The translations under genes and the position numbers were made by a program. From positions 650,233 to 714,232 of the forward strand of contig NZ_FRBX01000003.1 of NCBI RefSeq assembly GCF_900142715.1: a DNA stretch of 64,000 nucleotides, read 5' to 3'. Source of the stretch: Flavobacterium pectinovorum. Lineage in GTDB: Bacteria; Bacteroidota; Bacteroidia; Flavobacteriales; Flavobacteriaceae. The notes under the pieces were generated by a model. That model was not told where the DNA came from. It was given only the letters and a program-made list of their open reading frames with translations, and searched no databases. Shown here piece by piece: positions 41,854 through 51,087 of the stretch; position 1 is the stretch's first letter, and each line of letters opens with the position of its first letter.

Positions 41854-42483
41854 GAATATAACGATACGTATCAAACCATTGCTTTAGAATCTGAGGAAGT
41901 ACTTTTTAAGGAAAAAGGAAGTAAGTTCTTTGGTTATGCTTTTCCTATCGAAAATGAGGATGCCGTAAAACCTATTATCGAAAACTTAAAAAAGCAGCAT
42001 CCGCATGCGGTACATTATTGTTATGCATATCAAATTGGTACGGCTCCAAAAATTTCTTATCGAGCTAATGATGATGGCGAACCAAGCAACACGGCCGGAG
42101 CACCAATTTACGGACAAATACAATCTTTTGGCCTGACTAACGTTCTTGTAGTGGTTGTTCGCATTTTTGGCGGAATAAAATTAGGCGTTGGCGGATTAAT
42201 TGCAGCTTACAAAACAACAGCACAAATGACATTGGAAGTTTGTGAAATTGTAGAAAAAACAATTGATGTGCATTTTTTAATTTCTTTTGATTATAAAAAC
42301 ATGAATAAAGTAATGCGGGTAATTAAAGAAAAGAAGCTTGAAATTGTTTCTCAGGAAATGGAAATTGATGAAGAATCAGGTTTGCCAATTGGAAAAATTA
42401 GTACAAAAACGCGAAAAAAAAATGCCGAAATGATATTCGACATTTTTGATTTAATGTTTGAAATCGACATCAAAATTATATAA
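41851..42483 (+). CDS. YigZ/IMPACT family protein
   Basis: A 210-residue protein of the UPF0029/IMPACT family. The signature DDGEPSNTAGAPI near 70-82 and the following VVVVRIFGGIKLGVGGLIAAY are diagnostic; the C-terminal DUF1949-like ferredoxin domain spans about 138-205. Bacterial members are linked to translation or nucleic acid binding; the eukaryotic homologue IMPACT regulates Gcn2. The start is TTG at 41851; no ATG or GTG lies in frame within the first 120 codons, so the precise start is uncertain. Confidence 0.92.
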   Translation: MEYNDTYQTIALESEEVLFKEKGSKFFGYAFPIENEDAVKPIIENLKKQHPHAVHYCYAYQIGTAPKISYRANDDGEPSNTAGAPIYGQIQSFGLTNVLVVVVRIFGGIKLGVGGLIAAYKTTAQMTLEVCEIVEKTIDVHFLISFDYKNMNKVMRVIKEKKLEIVSQEMEIDEESGLPIGKISTKTRKKNAEMIFDIFDLMFEIDIKII

Positions 42484-42514
42484 TTTGATATAAAAACACA
42501 GTGCGTTTTAACAA

Positions 42515-42919
42515 TTATACAAGCGTTTTAAATAATTCTAAAATATAATCCGGAGGAGCTGTTGGGCGACCTGTTTTTAACGAAATAAATACTAAAATAA
42601 ACACCGCAGTTGTTAATAACTCATTCGCTTCATTATAGATTGCACAGTCAAATTCAATCTTAACAGAAGACTGACTTTTGAAAGTTGTATGAATTGTAAG
42701 AAGCTCATCGTAACGGGCCGATTTTTTATAATTTATTTGCATTGAAACAATTGGCAATCCAATTCCGCTTTCTTCCATGCTTTTATACGAAATCCCTTTA
42801 TTTCTAAGCCATTCCACGCGTCCTATCTCAAAATAAGGGATGTAATTTCCGTGATAAACGACTCCCATTTGATCAGTTTCAGAGTAACGAACACGCACTT
42901 GCGTTTGATGATTTTTCAT
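42515..42919 (-). CDS. Acyl-CoA thioesterase, YbgC/hotdog family
   Basis: A 134-residue hotdog-fold thioesterase (4HBT). Catalytic Asp16 in SETDQMG and His23 in VYHGNY match YbgC-type enzymes, followed by the conserved IGRVEWLR and the GLPIVSMQINYKKSARYDE strand. It hydrolyses acyl-CoA or 4-hydroxybenzoyl-CoA-like substrates; the actual one is unknown. Divergent from dnaA; the 187-bp gap has no clear DnaA boxes. Confidence 0.92.
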   Translation of the reverse strand: MKNHQTQVRVRYSETDQMGVVYHGNYIPYFEIGRVEWLRNKGISYKSMEESGIGLPIVSMQINYKKSARYDELLTIHTTFKSQSSVKIEFDCAIYNEANELLTTAVFILVFISLKTGRPTAPPDYILELFKTLV

Positions 42920-43106
42920 TATTTATATATTAAAAAAAATTAATTTTCAAAAGCCGCCTTACAACATTTTTTTATAAAATTAGAGGGCAAAATATTTTTT
43001 TTTACAGAAATTTGTTCACATATTTGTTATCCCGAAATACGGAATAAAATTGCTCCTTTTTTATTAGGAGAATCTTTATCAATAATAAAAAAATTTATCT
43101 GAATTT

Positions 43107-44534
43107 ATGACTAAAACTGCTCAATCGGTATGGGAAAACTGTTTGTCCTTTATAAAAGACAATATTCAAGATCAAGCCTATAAAACTTGGTTTGAACCAA
43201 TCAAATCAGTTGAGCTAACCGACAACGCGTTATATATTCAGGTACCAAGTAAATTTTTCTACGAATGGCTCGAAGAGCATTACGTTAAATTATTGAAAGT
43301 TGCGCTTACCAAAGAACTGGGAAAAAACGCAAAGTTACTCTATAAAATTAAAATGGAAAACACTTATGGCAATAAACAACCGTTTACCGAACAGTTGCCA
43401 AGTGCCAACAGAGTGCCAATGAAACCGCAAGAGGTTGATGCTCCGTTTAAAAACTTAAATCCAGAACTTAAAAATCCGTTTGTAATTCCGGGAATTAGAA
43501 ATTTAAAAATTGAATCGCAGTTAAATGCAAACTACAGTTTTGATAATTTCTTAGAAGGAGATTCAAACCGTTTGGCTCGTTCTGCAGGTATGGCTGTAGC
43601 CAATAAACCTGGAGGAACTTCATTTAATCCGTTATTGATTTTTGGTGGAGTTGGTTTAGGAAAAACACACTTAGCACATGCTATTGGTGTTGAAGTAAAA
43701 GATAAATATCCTGAAAAAACGGTTTTATATATTTCTGCCGAAATTTTCACACAACAATATATTGATTCTGTAAAAAAGAATAATCGTAATGATTTCATTC
43801 ACTTTTATCAGTTAATCGACGTTTTAATAATTGATGATGTTCAGTTTTTATCAGGAAAATCAGGAACTCAGGACGTATTTTTCCATATTTTCAATTATCT
43901 GCACCAAAACGGAAAACAGGTAATTTTAACTTCGGATAAAGCTCCTGTTGATATGCAGGATATTGAGCAACGTTTGCTTTCTCGTTTTAAATGGGGATTA
44001 TCTGCAGAGTTACACCAACCTGATTACGAAACTCGTATTTCGATCTTAAAAAACATTCTATACCGCGATGGTGTTGAAATACCGGAAGACATTATTGAAT
44101 ATGTTGCACGCAATATCAAAACCAATGTTCGTGAACTTGAAGGTGCAATTATTTCCTTAATCGCACAATCTTCTTTCAATAAAAAAGAAGTTACAATTGA
44201 GTTGGCTAAAAGCGTTGTAGAGAAATTTGTTAAAAACGTAAAGAGAGAAATCTCTATCGATTATATTCAAAAAATTGTGTCAGATTATTTTCAATTGGAT
44301 ATTGAAACACTTCAATCTAAAACAAGAAAAAGACACGTGGTTCAGGCGAGACAATTGGCTATGTTTTTTGCAAAGAAATTTACTAAAGCTTCTTTGGCAA
44401 ACATTGGTTCGCAAATTGGAGATCGCGATCATGCTACCGTATTACACGCTTGCAAAACAGTTGACAATTTAGTTTCGACAGACAAACAATTCAAGAAATT
44501 TGTAGAAGACATCAACAAAAAATTAACGCTATAA
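43107..44534 (+). CDS. dnaA: Chromosomal replication initiator DnaA
   Basis: ATPase that opens the replication origin. 475 residues: domain I 1-85 (VWENCLSFIKDNI, FYEWLEEHY), short linker, AAA+ domain about 130-350 with Walker A FGGVGLGKTH and Walker B LIIDDVQFLSG, and DNA-binding domain IV with the signature GDRDHATVLHACKTV near 444-458. The surrounding genes are not the usual dnaN-recF set and no cluster of DnaA boxes is visible, so the origin is probably elsewhere. Followed 9 bp later by a phosphatase gene. Confidence 0.98.
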   Translation: MTKTAQSVWENCLSFIKDNIQDQAYKTWFEPIKSVELTDNALYIQVPSKFFYEWLEEHYVKLLKVALTKELGKNAKLLYKIKMENTYGNKQPFTEQLPSANRVPMKPQEVDAPFKNLNPELKNPFVIPGIRNLKIESQLNANYSFDNFLEGDSNRLARSAGMAVANKPGGTSFNPLLIFGGVGLGKTHLAHAIGVEVKDKYPEKTVLYISAEIFTQQYIDSVKKNNRNDFIHFYQLIDVLIIDDVQFLSGKSGTQDVFFHIFNYLHQNGKQVILTSDKAPVDMQDIEQRLLSRFKWGLSAELHQPDYETRISILKNILYRDGVEIPEDIIEYVARNIKTNVRELEGAIISLIAQSSFNKKEVTIELAKSVVEKFVKNVKREISIDYIQKIVSDYFQLDIETLQSKTRKRHVVQARQLAMFFAKKFTKASLANIGSQIGDRDHATVLHACKTVDNLVSTDKQFKKFVEDINKKLTL

Positions 44535-44543
44535 ACGCGCATC

Positions 44544-45011
44544 ATGCCAGTAAAAATTTTAATGGTTTGTTTGGGAAATATCTGCAGATCGCCTTTGGCC
44601 GAAGGTATTTTAGCATCAAAACTACAAAACGAAAAATTTATTGTTGATTCGGCCGGAACCGGTTCCTGGCATGTAGGTCATTCGCCAGATAAACGTTCTA
44701 TAGCCGTTGCTCAAAAAAATGGTTTGTGCATTGATGGCCAAAAAGGAAGACAATTTAAAATTTCTGATTTTGACGAATTTGACTATATATATGTAATGGA
44801 CAATTCGAATTATCGTGATGTTATCCATCTTGCCAAAACACCAGAACATAAAAATAAAGTTCATTTAATTCTAAATGAATTATTTCCAGATGAAAATGTA
44901 GATGTACCCGATCCTTACTTTGGCGTTTCTAACGGTTTTGATACTGTTTATCAAATGCTGGATGAAGTAACAGATATCATTGCAAAGAAACTCATCGAAA
45001 AACATTCTTAA
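44544..45011 (+). CDS. Low molecular weight protein-tyrosine phosphatase
   Basis: A 155-residue LMW-PTP. The P-loop C(X)5R signature is Cys9 to Arg15 (VCLGNICRSPLAEG) and the general acid Asp is in PDPYFG near residue 122. In bacteria these act on tyrosine kinases of exopolysaccharide export or on arginine phosphate; no such partner lies nearby. 9 bp after dnaA, so probably cotranscribed, and closed by a hairpin terminator. Confidence 0.94.
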   Translation: MPVKILMVCLGNICRSPLAEGILASKLQNEKFIVDSAGTGSWHVGHSPDKRSIAVAQKNGLCIDGQKGRQFKISDFDEFDYIYVMDNSNYRDVIHLAKTPEHKNKVHLILNELFPDENVDVPDPYFGVSNGFDTVYQMLDEVTDIIAKKLIEKHS

Positions 45012-45019
45012 CTTATTTA

Positions 45020-45056
45020 TTTTCAATTATTCATTGCGTAATAATTGAAAATTTTT
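45020..45056 (+). terminator. Terminator after the phosphatase gene
   Basis: A 12-bp perfect stem (45020-45031 with 45040-45051, TTTTCAATTATT) with an 8-nt loop and T-rich tail, 9 bp after the stop. Confidence 0.75.
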
Positions 45057-45083
45057 CATTTTATAATCTATAATATACAACAC

Positions 45084-45797
45084 ATGAAACTTCAAGGAAA
45101 ATTGTATTTAATTCCAACTACTATGGGCGAAAGCGATCCGATGGATGTTTTACCGCAAACAGTAAAAAGAAGTATTGAACTTATAGATTATTATATTGTT
45201 GAAAATGATAAAACCGCAAGAAAGTCAATAAAAGCAGTTTATCCTGAAAAAAAACAGTCCGAACTTGTTCTTTTTACTTTGAATAAACGTACTGAACCAA
45301 GCGAGCATTTAGATTTTATTAAACCTTTATTAGAAGGAAAAAATATGGGTTTAATGAGCGAAGCCGGCTGTCCGGGAGTTGCAGATCCAGGTGCTGTAAT
45401 TGTAAAATTAGCCCACGAAAAAGGAATTCAGGTTGTGCCTTTGGTTGGTCCTTCTTCTATATTATTAGCAATGATGGCTTCTGGAATGAATGGCCAAAGT
45501 TTTACTTTCAACGGATATTTGCCAATTGATAAAGACGAGAAAAAATCGGCTTTAAAGCATTTTGAGAAACTATCTCAGGATAAAAATCAATCACAAATTT
45601 TTATTGAAACACCATACAGAAACAATAAACTGGTTGAAGATCTTTTACAAATTTTAAACCCTGCAACACATCTTTGTATTGCAACAGATATTACGCTACC
45701 TACAGAATTTATTAAAACAATGCGCGTTGCCGACTGGAAAAAAATTAAGATTGATTTGCATAATCGACCAACAATTTTTATCCTTCATAAAATGTAA
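45084..45797 (+). CDS. RsmI-like SAM-dependent methyltransferase
   Basis: A 237-residue tetrapyrrole-methylase-fold enzyme related to RsmI, which 2'-O-methylates C1402 of 16S rRNA. Visible: KLYLIPTTMGESDP at the start, GLMSEAGCPGVADPGA near 89-104, VPLVGPSSILLAMMASG near 121-137 and FIETPYRN near 172-179. I chose the ATG at 45084; an in-frame ATG at 45045 would overlap the preceding hairpin. It is shorter than E. coli RsmI and may be the paralogous family seen in Bacteroidota, so rRNA target is only probable. Confidence 0.85.
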   Translation: MKLQGKLYLIPTTMGESDPMDVLPQTVKRSIELIDYYIVENDKTARKSIKAVYPEKKQSELVLFTLNKRTEPSEHLDFIKPLLEGKNMGLMSEAGCPGVADPGAVIVKLAHEKGIQVVPLVGPSSILLAMMASGMNGQSFTFNGYLPIDKDEKKSALKHFEKLSQDKNQSQIFIETPYRNNKLVEDLLQILNPATHLCIATDITLPTEFIKTMRVADWKKIKIDLHNRPTIFILHKM

Positions 45798-45815
45798 ATC
45801 TTAAAACCATCCGTT

Positions 45816-46241
45816 ATGAAAAAGTTTCTGCTTCTGATCTTGATTTGCTTTGCCCAAATTACATTTTCACAAACAACTAAAGAAGTTGGAAAACCTAACG
45901 TGGATGAAGTGTCAGACATAAATAATGAAAATTTAGTTTATAATACTCAAGGTGTAGATGAAAAACCTGAATTTCCTGGCGGCGTAGCTGTGTTTAATAG
46001 TTTTCTTGATAAAAATTTTATCAAGCCAGCAGACAAACCGAAAATGAGAGGAAAAATCTATTTTACTTTTATCATCGAAAAAGATGGTTCATTAAGGGAT
46101 ATAAAAATATTAAGAGACCTTGGATATGGCACTGGCGACGAAGCTCTTCGAGTTATCAAATTAGCTCCAAAATGGAATCCCGGCAAACATAAAAATAAAG
46201 AAGTGAGAACTTTAAATGCCGGACTGATAACTGTAAGCTAG
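45816..46241 (+). CDS. Exported TonB C-terminal-domain protein
   Basis: A 141-residue protein with signal peptide 1-19 (ending TFSQ) and a TonB C-terminal-like domain (KPEFPGGVAVFNSFLDKNF, then KIYFTFIIEKDGSLRDIKIL, ALRVIKLAPKWNPGK). The usual N-terminal membrane anchor and proline-rich spacer of TonB are absent, so it is a free periplasmic TonB-CTD protein rather than an energy transducer. 18 bp after the methylase gene. Function unknown. Confidence 0.85.
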   Translation: MKKFLLLILICFAQITFSQTTKEVGKPNVDEVSDINNENLVYNTQGVDEKPEFPGGVAVFNSFLDKNFIKPADKPKMRGKIYFTFIIEKDGSLRDIKILRDLGYGTGDEALRVIKLAPKWNPGKHKNKEVRTLNAGLITVS

Positions 46242-46289
46242 ACATATCTTCTATTTCGCTCACAAGTTTTTCCTTAATTAAACTTTATA

Positions 46290-47417
46290 ATGAGTAAACT
46301 TCCCAACATAACTACAAGCATATTCACGGTAATGTCTAAAATGGCATCTGAATATAATGCAATTAATCTTTCGCAGGGATTTCCTAATTTTCCTGTTGAT
46401 GAAAGATTAACAGATATTATTGCAAAACTTGCCAAAGAAAATGTGCATCAATATACCCCAATGTCGGGTTATCCTCCTTTGCTAAACCAGATTTCAAAAT
46501 TGGTTCAAAGTTCTTATAACAGAACAATTGATCCTGAAACAGAAATTTTGGTAACGGCCGGCGCTACTCAGGGAATTTTTACTTCGATTTTGGCTTTGGT
46601 TAAAACTGACGATGAAGTGGTTATTTTAGATCCGAGTTATGATTCGTATGAATCTCCGGTTTTACTTTGTTACGCAAAACCTGTCAGGGTTGCTTTAAAT
46701 GACGACTATACCCCAAATTGGGAAACGATTGAAAAGGCGTGTTCGGAAAAAACGAAAATGATTATTATCAATAATCCGCATAATCCAACGGGGAAAATCC
46801 TGACTCAAAATGATTTTTTGCAACTGGAAAAATTGCTTTCAAAATATCCTGACCTTCTTGTTTTATCTGATGAAGTTTACGAATACATTACTTTTGAAGA
46901 AAAACATATTTCTGCACATACTAAAAGTTTTCTTTTAGATCGCTGCATTATGGTTTCTTCTTTTGGAAAATCATTTCATATTACGGGCTGGAAAATTGGC
47001 TATACTGTAGCTCCGGAATATTTAATGAAAGAAATTAAAAAAGTACATCAATTTTTGGTTTTTAGTGTAAATAGTATTTCACAGATTGCGATTAGTCAGT
47101 ATTTAAATATTGTCGATGTAAATTTACTTGGAAAATTCTATCAGGAAAAACGCGATTATTTTCAAAAATTGCTTCAAAACAGCCGATTTGAATTAAAACC
47201 CTGTGAGGGAACTTATTTTCAGGTCGCTTCATATGCCAGCATATCAGATGAAGATGATGTCACTTTTTGCAAAAAACTAATTACTGATCATGGCGTTGCC
47301 GCGATTCCTATTTCAACTTTTTATTCTGATCACAAAGACCAAAAATTAATACGTTTTTGTTTTGCCAAAGATGATTTTACACTAGAATCTGCAGCAAAAA
47401 AATTATGCAAAATATAA
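46290..47417 (+). CDS. PLP-dependent aminotransferase (methionine aminotransferase type)
   Basis: A 375-residue fold-type I aminotransferase. The PLP lysine is in SSFGKSFHITGWKIGY near 229, with DEVYEYI before it and the N-terminal SQGFPNFPVDERL. The sequence resembles YbdL/methionine aminotransferase of the methionine salvage end step (KMTB to methionine) more than AspC. Probably acts on methionine, Phe or kynurenine; exact substrate is inference. Confidence 0.92.
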   Translation: MSKLPNITTSIFTVMSKMASEYNAINLSQGFPNFPVDERLTDIIAKLAKENVHQYTPMSGYPPLLNQISKLVQSSYNRTIDPETEILVTAGATQGIFTSILALVKTDDEVVILDPSYDSYESPVLLCYAKPVRVALNDDYTPNWETIEKACSEKTKMIIINNPHNPTGKILTQNDFLQLEKLLSKYPDLLVLSDEVYEYITFEEKHISAHTKSFLLDRCIMVSSFGKSFHITGWKIGYTVAPEYLMKEIKKVHQFLVFSVNSISQIAISQYLNIVDVNLLGKFYQEKRDYFQKLLQNSRFELKPCEGTYFQVASYASISDEDDVTFCKKLITDHGVAAIPISTFYSDHKDQKLIRFCFAKDDFTLESAAKKLCKI

Positions 47418-47491
47418 AGTTTTTTAAAATTTTATAACAATATTATGCGCGCATCCTATTTTATTTAATTAATATTGTAAAAAAGAAAAGT

Positions 47492-48373
47492 ATGAGTTAT
47501 ACAGATAAAATGTTACGCGACGATGCTTTAAAGGGCAAAGTTATAGTGGTTACAGGCGGCGGAAGCGGTTTAGGAAAAGCAATGACTAAATATTTTTTAG
47601 AATTAGGAGCTCAGGTAGCGATTACTTCGAGAGATTTAGAAAAGCTAAAAAATACTGCTACTGAACTTGAAACTGAAACTGGCGGAAAATGTTTACCGCT
47701 TCAATGTGATGTTCGACATTATGAAGAAGTAGAAAATATGCTTCAGGAAGTTTTAAAAGCTTTCGGAAAAGTAGATGTTCTTTTAAACAATGCAGCAGGA
47801 AATTTCATTTCTCCAACAGAACGTTTATCTGCAAATGCATTTGATACTGTTATAGATATCGTACTTAAGGGTTCGAAAAACTGTACGCTTGCTTTTGGAA
47901 AGCACTGGATTGACAGTAAACAAAAATCGGCTACGATTTTGAACATTGTTACTACTTATGCCTGGACTGGTTCTGCGTATGTTGTGCCAAGTGCTACAGC
48001 AAAAGCCGGGGTTTTGGCTATGACAAGAAGTCTTGCAGTGGAATGGGCTAAATACGGAATTCGTTCTAATGCAATCGCTCCGGGACCTTTCCCAACTAAG
48101 GGTGCATGGGACAGATTATTACCTGGAGATCTTGCCGAGAAATTTGATATGGCCAAAAAAGTACCATTAAAACGTGTAGGTGATCATCAGGAATTGGCCA
48201 ATTTAGCTGCTTATTTGGTTTCTGATTTTTCAGCTTATGTAAATGGAGATGTTATTACAATTGATGGCGGCGAATGGCTGAAAGGCGCAGGACAATTTAA
48301 TTTATTAGAAGCAATTCCTGAGGAACTTTGGGATCAGCTTGAAATGATGATAAAAGCAAAAAAGAATAAATAA
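47492..48373 (+). CDS. 2,4-dienoyl-CoA reductase-like SDR
   Basis: A 293-residue SDR with GGGSGLGKAM near 22-31 and NNAAGNF near 99-105. In place of the classical YxxxK the region reads TYAWTGSAYVVPSATAKAGV, with Tyr earlier and SxxxK, exactly the pattern of mammalian/bacterial DECR enzymes, followed by NAIAPGPFPTKGAWDRL. This supports NADPH-dependent reduction of 2,4-dienoyl-CoA in unsaturated fatty acid beta-oxidation. Single gene with a terminator. Confidence 0.92.
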   Translation: MSYTDKMLRDDALKGKVIVVTGGGSGLGKAMTKYFLELGAQVAITSRDLEKLKNTATELETETGGKCLPLQCDVRHYEEVENMLQEVLKAFGKVDVLLNNAAGNFISPTERLSANAFDTVIDIVLKGSKNCTLAFGKHWIDSKQKSATILNIVTTYAWTGSAYVVPSATAKAGVLAMTRSLAVEWAKYGIRSNAIAPGPFPTKGAWDRLLPGDLAEKFDMAKKVPLKRVGDHQELANLAAYLVSDFSAYVNGDVITIDGGEWLKGAGQFNLLEAIPEELWDQLEMMIKAKKNK

Positions 48374-48426
48374 TTACAAGTGCTTACTAAATTCAGAATA
48401 TTTTATTAAAACTATACTGATTGCAC

Positions 48427-48459
48427 AAATCCCGAAGGTTTACTTTCGGGATTTTTTTT
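48427..48459 (+). terminator. Terminator of the dienoyl-CoA reductase gene
   Basis: A 10-bp perfect stem (48427-48436 with 48445-48454, AAATCCCGAA) and T-run. Confidence 0.88.
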
Positions 48460-48490
48460 ACGCTTTTCACCATATAAATAATATCTTTTT

Positions 48491-48576
48491 AACCATATAA
48501 GCAATATAAGTTTAACCAAGAAGTATTTTCACTAAATATCTTGTTGCTTAATTTTACTTCTGTTACTTATATGGTT
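48491..48576. repeat. Inverted AACCATATAAG repeat
   Basis: Arms 48491-48501 and 48566-48576 are complementary; a third partial copy (ACCATATAA) lies at about 48469-48477. Between the SDR terminator and the udk promoter. Confidence 0.7.
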
Positions 48577-48590
48577 TAAATAAATAATAT

Positions 48591-48622
48591 GTTGAGACAA
48601 TTCAGTTAAATTATTATTTTTG
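48591..48622 (+). promoter_or_regulatory. Promoter of udk
   Basis: GTTG (48591-48594), 20-bp spacer, TATTTTTG (48615-48622). It fits the Bacteroidota consensus well; the udk ATG is 27 bp downstream. Confidence 0.7.
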
Positions 48623-48648
48623 CCGAATAAATATATAACACCAAATTT

Positions 48649-49257
48649 ATGCTCATTATTGGAATTGCAGGAGGAACAGGAAGTGGAAAAACAACGGTAG
48701 TACACCAGATTATGAATGAATTACCAGACACTGAAGTGGGTGTAATTTCTCAGGATTCATACTATAAAGAAACCCATAATTTGTCGTTTGACGAAAGAGC
48801 ATTAATAAATTTTGATCATCCGCGCGCTATTGATTTTGAATTGCTGGTAAAACATTTAAAAGCATTAAAAGAAGGCGAAACTATTGATCAGCCGGTTTAT
48901 TCTTTTATTCAGCACAACAGAACTGACGATACGGTTTCTACGCATCCTAGAAAAGTTATGATTGTTGAAGGGATTTTGATTTTGACCAATCCGGAACTTC
49001 GTGAGCTTTTTGATGTCAAAGTATATGTTCACGCAGATTCTGACGAAAGATTAATTCGTCGCTTGAAACGTGATATTTCTGAAAGAGGCCGTGATATTGA
49101 TGAAGTTTTAACTCGTTATCAAAACACATTAAAACCTATGCATGAGCAATTTATAGAACCATCTAAAGCTTTTGCTGATATTATCATACCAAATGACAAA
49201 TACAATACTGTTGCTATTGATGTGGTTCGTGCTGTAATTAATCAGCGAATTTCATAA
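48649..49257 (+). CDS. udk: Uridine kinase
   Basis: Phosphorylates uridine and cytidine in pyrimidine salvage. 202 residues with Walker A GGTGSGKTT (8-16), QDSYYKE, the NFDHPRAIDFELL segment and RLIRRLKRDISERGRD. Length and motifs match Udk. 78 bp ahead of the FtsB-like gene and likely cotranscribed with it. Confidence 0.97.
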   Translation: MLIIGIAGGTGSGKTTVVHQIMNELPDTEVGVISQDSYYKETHNLSFDERALINFDHPRAIDFELLVKHLKALKEGETIDQPVYSFIQHNRTDDTVSTHPRKVMIVEGILILTNPELRELFDVKVYVHADSDERLIRRLKRDISERGRDIDEVLTRYQNTLKPMHEQFIEPSKAFADIIIPNDKYNTVAIDVVRAVINQRIS

Positions 49258-49335
49258 TTTTTATCGTAAATTTATTCCATAATCCCGATAGCGATCGTGA
49301 CTTGCTCTCACTATCGGGTAAAATTGAAAACTAAA

Positions 49336-49662
49336 ATGAAAAATCCATATAAAGACAAATCTTGGTTTAAATTTCTAGGCAATAAATATGTCTGGGTTTT
49401 ACTTTTTTTTGTGGTCTGGATGTTATTTTTAGACAATTACTCCTATTTTGATCATCGCTTTTTAGACAATCAAATTAATGAACTCGAAGACAATAAAAGT
49501 TATTACAAAGAGGAAATTAAAAAGGATCAGGAACAAATCAAACAATTAAAAAATCCTGAGCAAATAGAAAAATATGCCCGCGAAAAATATTTCATGAAAA
49601 AAGACAGCGAGGATATTTACATCATTCACTTTGAAGGAGACACTATTCAAGATAAAGAATAA
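49336..49662 (+). CDS. Septum formation initiator family (FtsB-like) protein
   Basis: A 108-residue bitopic protein: short cytoplasmic N-terminus, one transmembrane helix near 19-35 (VWVLLFFVVWMLFL), then a coiled coil (NQINELEDNKSYYKEEIKKD) and a conserved IEKYAREKYFMKK. This is the FtsB/DivIC layout, part of the FtsQBL divisome subcomplex. Start chosen at the ATG 49336; the in-frame start at 49297 lies in a palindrome-like CCCGATAGCGATCG stretch. It sits between udk and mutA, which has no obvious functional reason. Confidence 0.9.
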   Translation: MKNPYKDKSWFKFLGNKYVWVLLFFVVWMLFLDNYSYFDHRFLDNQINELEDNKSYYKEEIKKDQEQIKQLKNPEQIEKYAREKYFMKKDSEDIYIIHFEGDTIQDKE

Positions 49663-49679
49663 TCAGAAAAAAACACCAA

Positions 49680-51044
49680 ATGGCTACTACCCTTTTCGAC
49701 GATTTTAATCCGATTTCATCCAAACAATGGAAACAAAAAATTCAGTTTGAATTAGATGGAGCTGATTATAACGAAACCGTAATTTGGAATTCTCCCGAAG
49801 ATATTCAGGTAAAACCATTTTATCACAGAGACGAATTCTTTAAAACTGCTTCTGTAAAAACAAGTGCTTCAAATTTTAAGATTTGCCAAAATATCTTTGT
49901 TTATGATATTGAAAAATCAATTCAAAGAGCCATAAACACTATCGAAAGAGGTGCTGAAAGTTTACGTTTCACCATCGAAAACGAAAAAATTGATATTCAG
50001 AAATTATTAGAAAATCTTCCTTTAGAAAATAGAACCGTTTACTTTAATTTCAAATTTATTTCAATCGATTTCGTAAAATTATTAGATACCATTTCGATTC
50101 AGAAAAAAGCAACTTTTTACTGTAATTTAGATCCCATTGGTCATTTTGCGCGAGAAGGGAACTGGTTTACAACATCTGATAAAAATAATTTTGAAACGAT
50201 TGAAAAAATTTCAAAAGCAACTACCAATCTTTCTTTACTAAGTATCGATTTGGGTTTGTATCAAAATGCAGGTGCAAATATTACGCAGCAAATCGCTTAT
50301 AGTCTGGCTCACGCCAATGAATATCTGAATCGTTTGCCTGATATTTCTAAACCTGTTGTTTTTCAGGTTTCCGTAGGAACTAATTATTTCTTCGAAATTG
50401 CAAAACTTCGTGCTTTGCGAATGCTTTTTAAATTAATTGCTGCTGAATACAATCCCGATTTAGATTGTCATTTATTAGTGACACCGACCAAACGCAACAA
50501 AACAATTTACGATTATAATGTCAATATGCTTCGTACAACGACAGAATGCATGTCGGCTATTTTGGGCGGTGCAGATGCGGTTGCTAATTTACCTTATGAT
50601 TCTTTGTACCATAAAGACAACGAATTTGGCGATCGAATTGCCCGCAATCAATTATTGGTTTTAAAACACGAAAGTTATTTTGACAAAGTAAACAATCCTG
50701 CCGACGGAAGTTATTATATCGAAAGTTTAACGACACAATTGGCAGAAAAAAGTTTGACTTTATTTAAAGATATTGAAGCTAATGGAGGTTTCCTAAAACT
50801 TTTGAACGACGGAACAATCAAAAAGAAAATTCAGGAAAGCGCCAATAAAGAACAAGAGTTGTTTGATGCTAAAAAAGAAGTTTTACTTGGCACAAATAAA
50901 TACCCAAATAAAGAGGACAAAATGAAACATGATTTAGAATTGTTTCCTTTTGTAAAAATAAAGCCAAGAAAAACATTAATTACGCCCATTATAGAAAAAA
51001 GATTAGCTGAAAAGCTAGAACAGGAACGCCTTGAACAAGAATAA
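49680..51044 (+). CDS. mutA: Methylmalonyl-CoA mutase small (non-catalytic) subunit
   Basis: Beta subunit of the heterodimeric adenosylcobalamin-dependent methylmalonyl-CoA mutase. 454 residues: a TIM-barrel copy (ADYNETVIWNSPEDIQVKPF at the start, NPADGSYYIESLTTQLAEKS near 340) without a C-terminal B12-binding domain. It is shorter than the roughly 600-residue MutA of actinobacteria or Propionibacterium, as usual in Bacteroidota. 17 bp after the FtsB-like gene and 43 bp before scpA. Confidence 0.93.
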   Translation: MATTLFDDFNPISSKQWKQKIQFELDGADYNETVIWNSPEDIQVKPFYHRDEFFKTASVKTSASNFKICQNIFVYDIEKSIQRAINTIERGAESLRFTIENEKIDIQKLLENLPLENRTVYFNFKFISIDFVKLLDTISIQKKATFYCNLDPIGHFAREGNWFTTSDKNNFETIEKISKATTNLSLLSIDLGLYQNAGANITQQIAYSLAHANEYLNRLPDISKPVVFQVSVGTNYFFEIAKLRALRMLFKLIAAEYNPDLDCHLLVTPTKRNKTIYDYNVNMLRTTTECMSAILGGADAVANLPYDSLYHKDNEFGDRIARNQLLVLKHESYFDKVNNPADGSYYIESLTTQLAEKSLTLFKDIEANGGFLKLLNDGTIKKKIQESANKEQELFDAKKEVLLGTNKYPNKEDKMKHDLELFPFVKIKPRKTLITPIIEKRLAEKLEQERLEQE

Positions 51045-51087
51045 TCATTTTTCGAAGTAATTAATAACCTACTCAAAGAGTATTTCA

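Noticed and set aside
42920..43106. Possible oriC upstream of dnaA (TTGTTCACA near 43012, TTATCCCGA near 43027)
   Set aside because: Only one or two poor DnaA-box matches and no clear unwinding element or box cluster, so there is no basis to call an origin.
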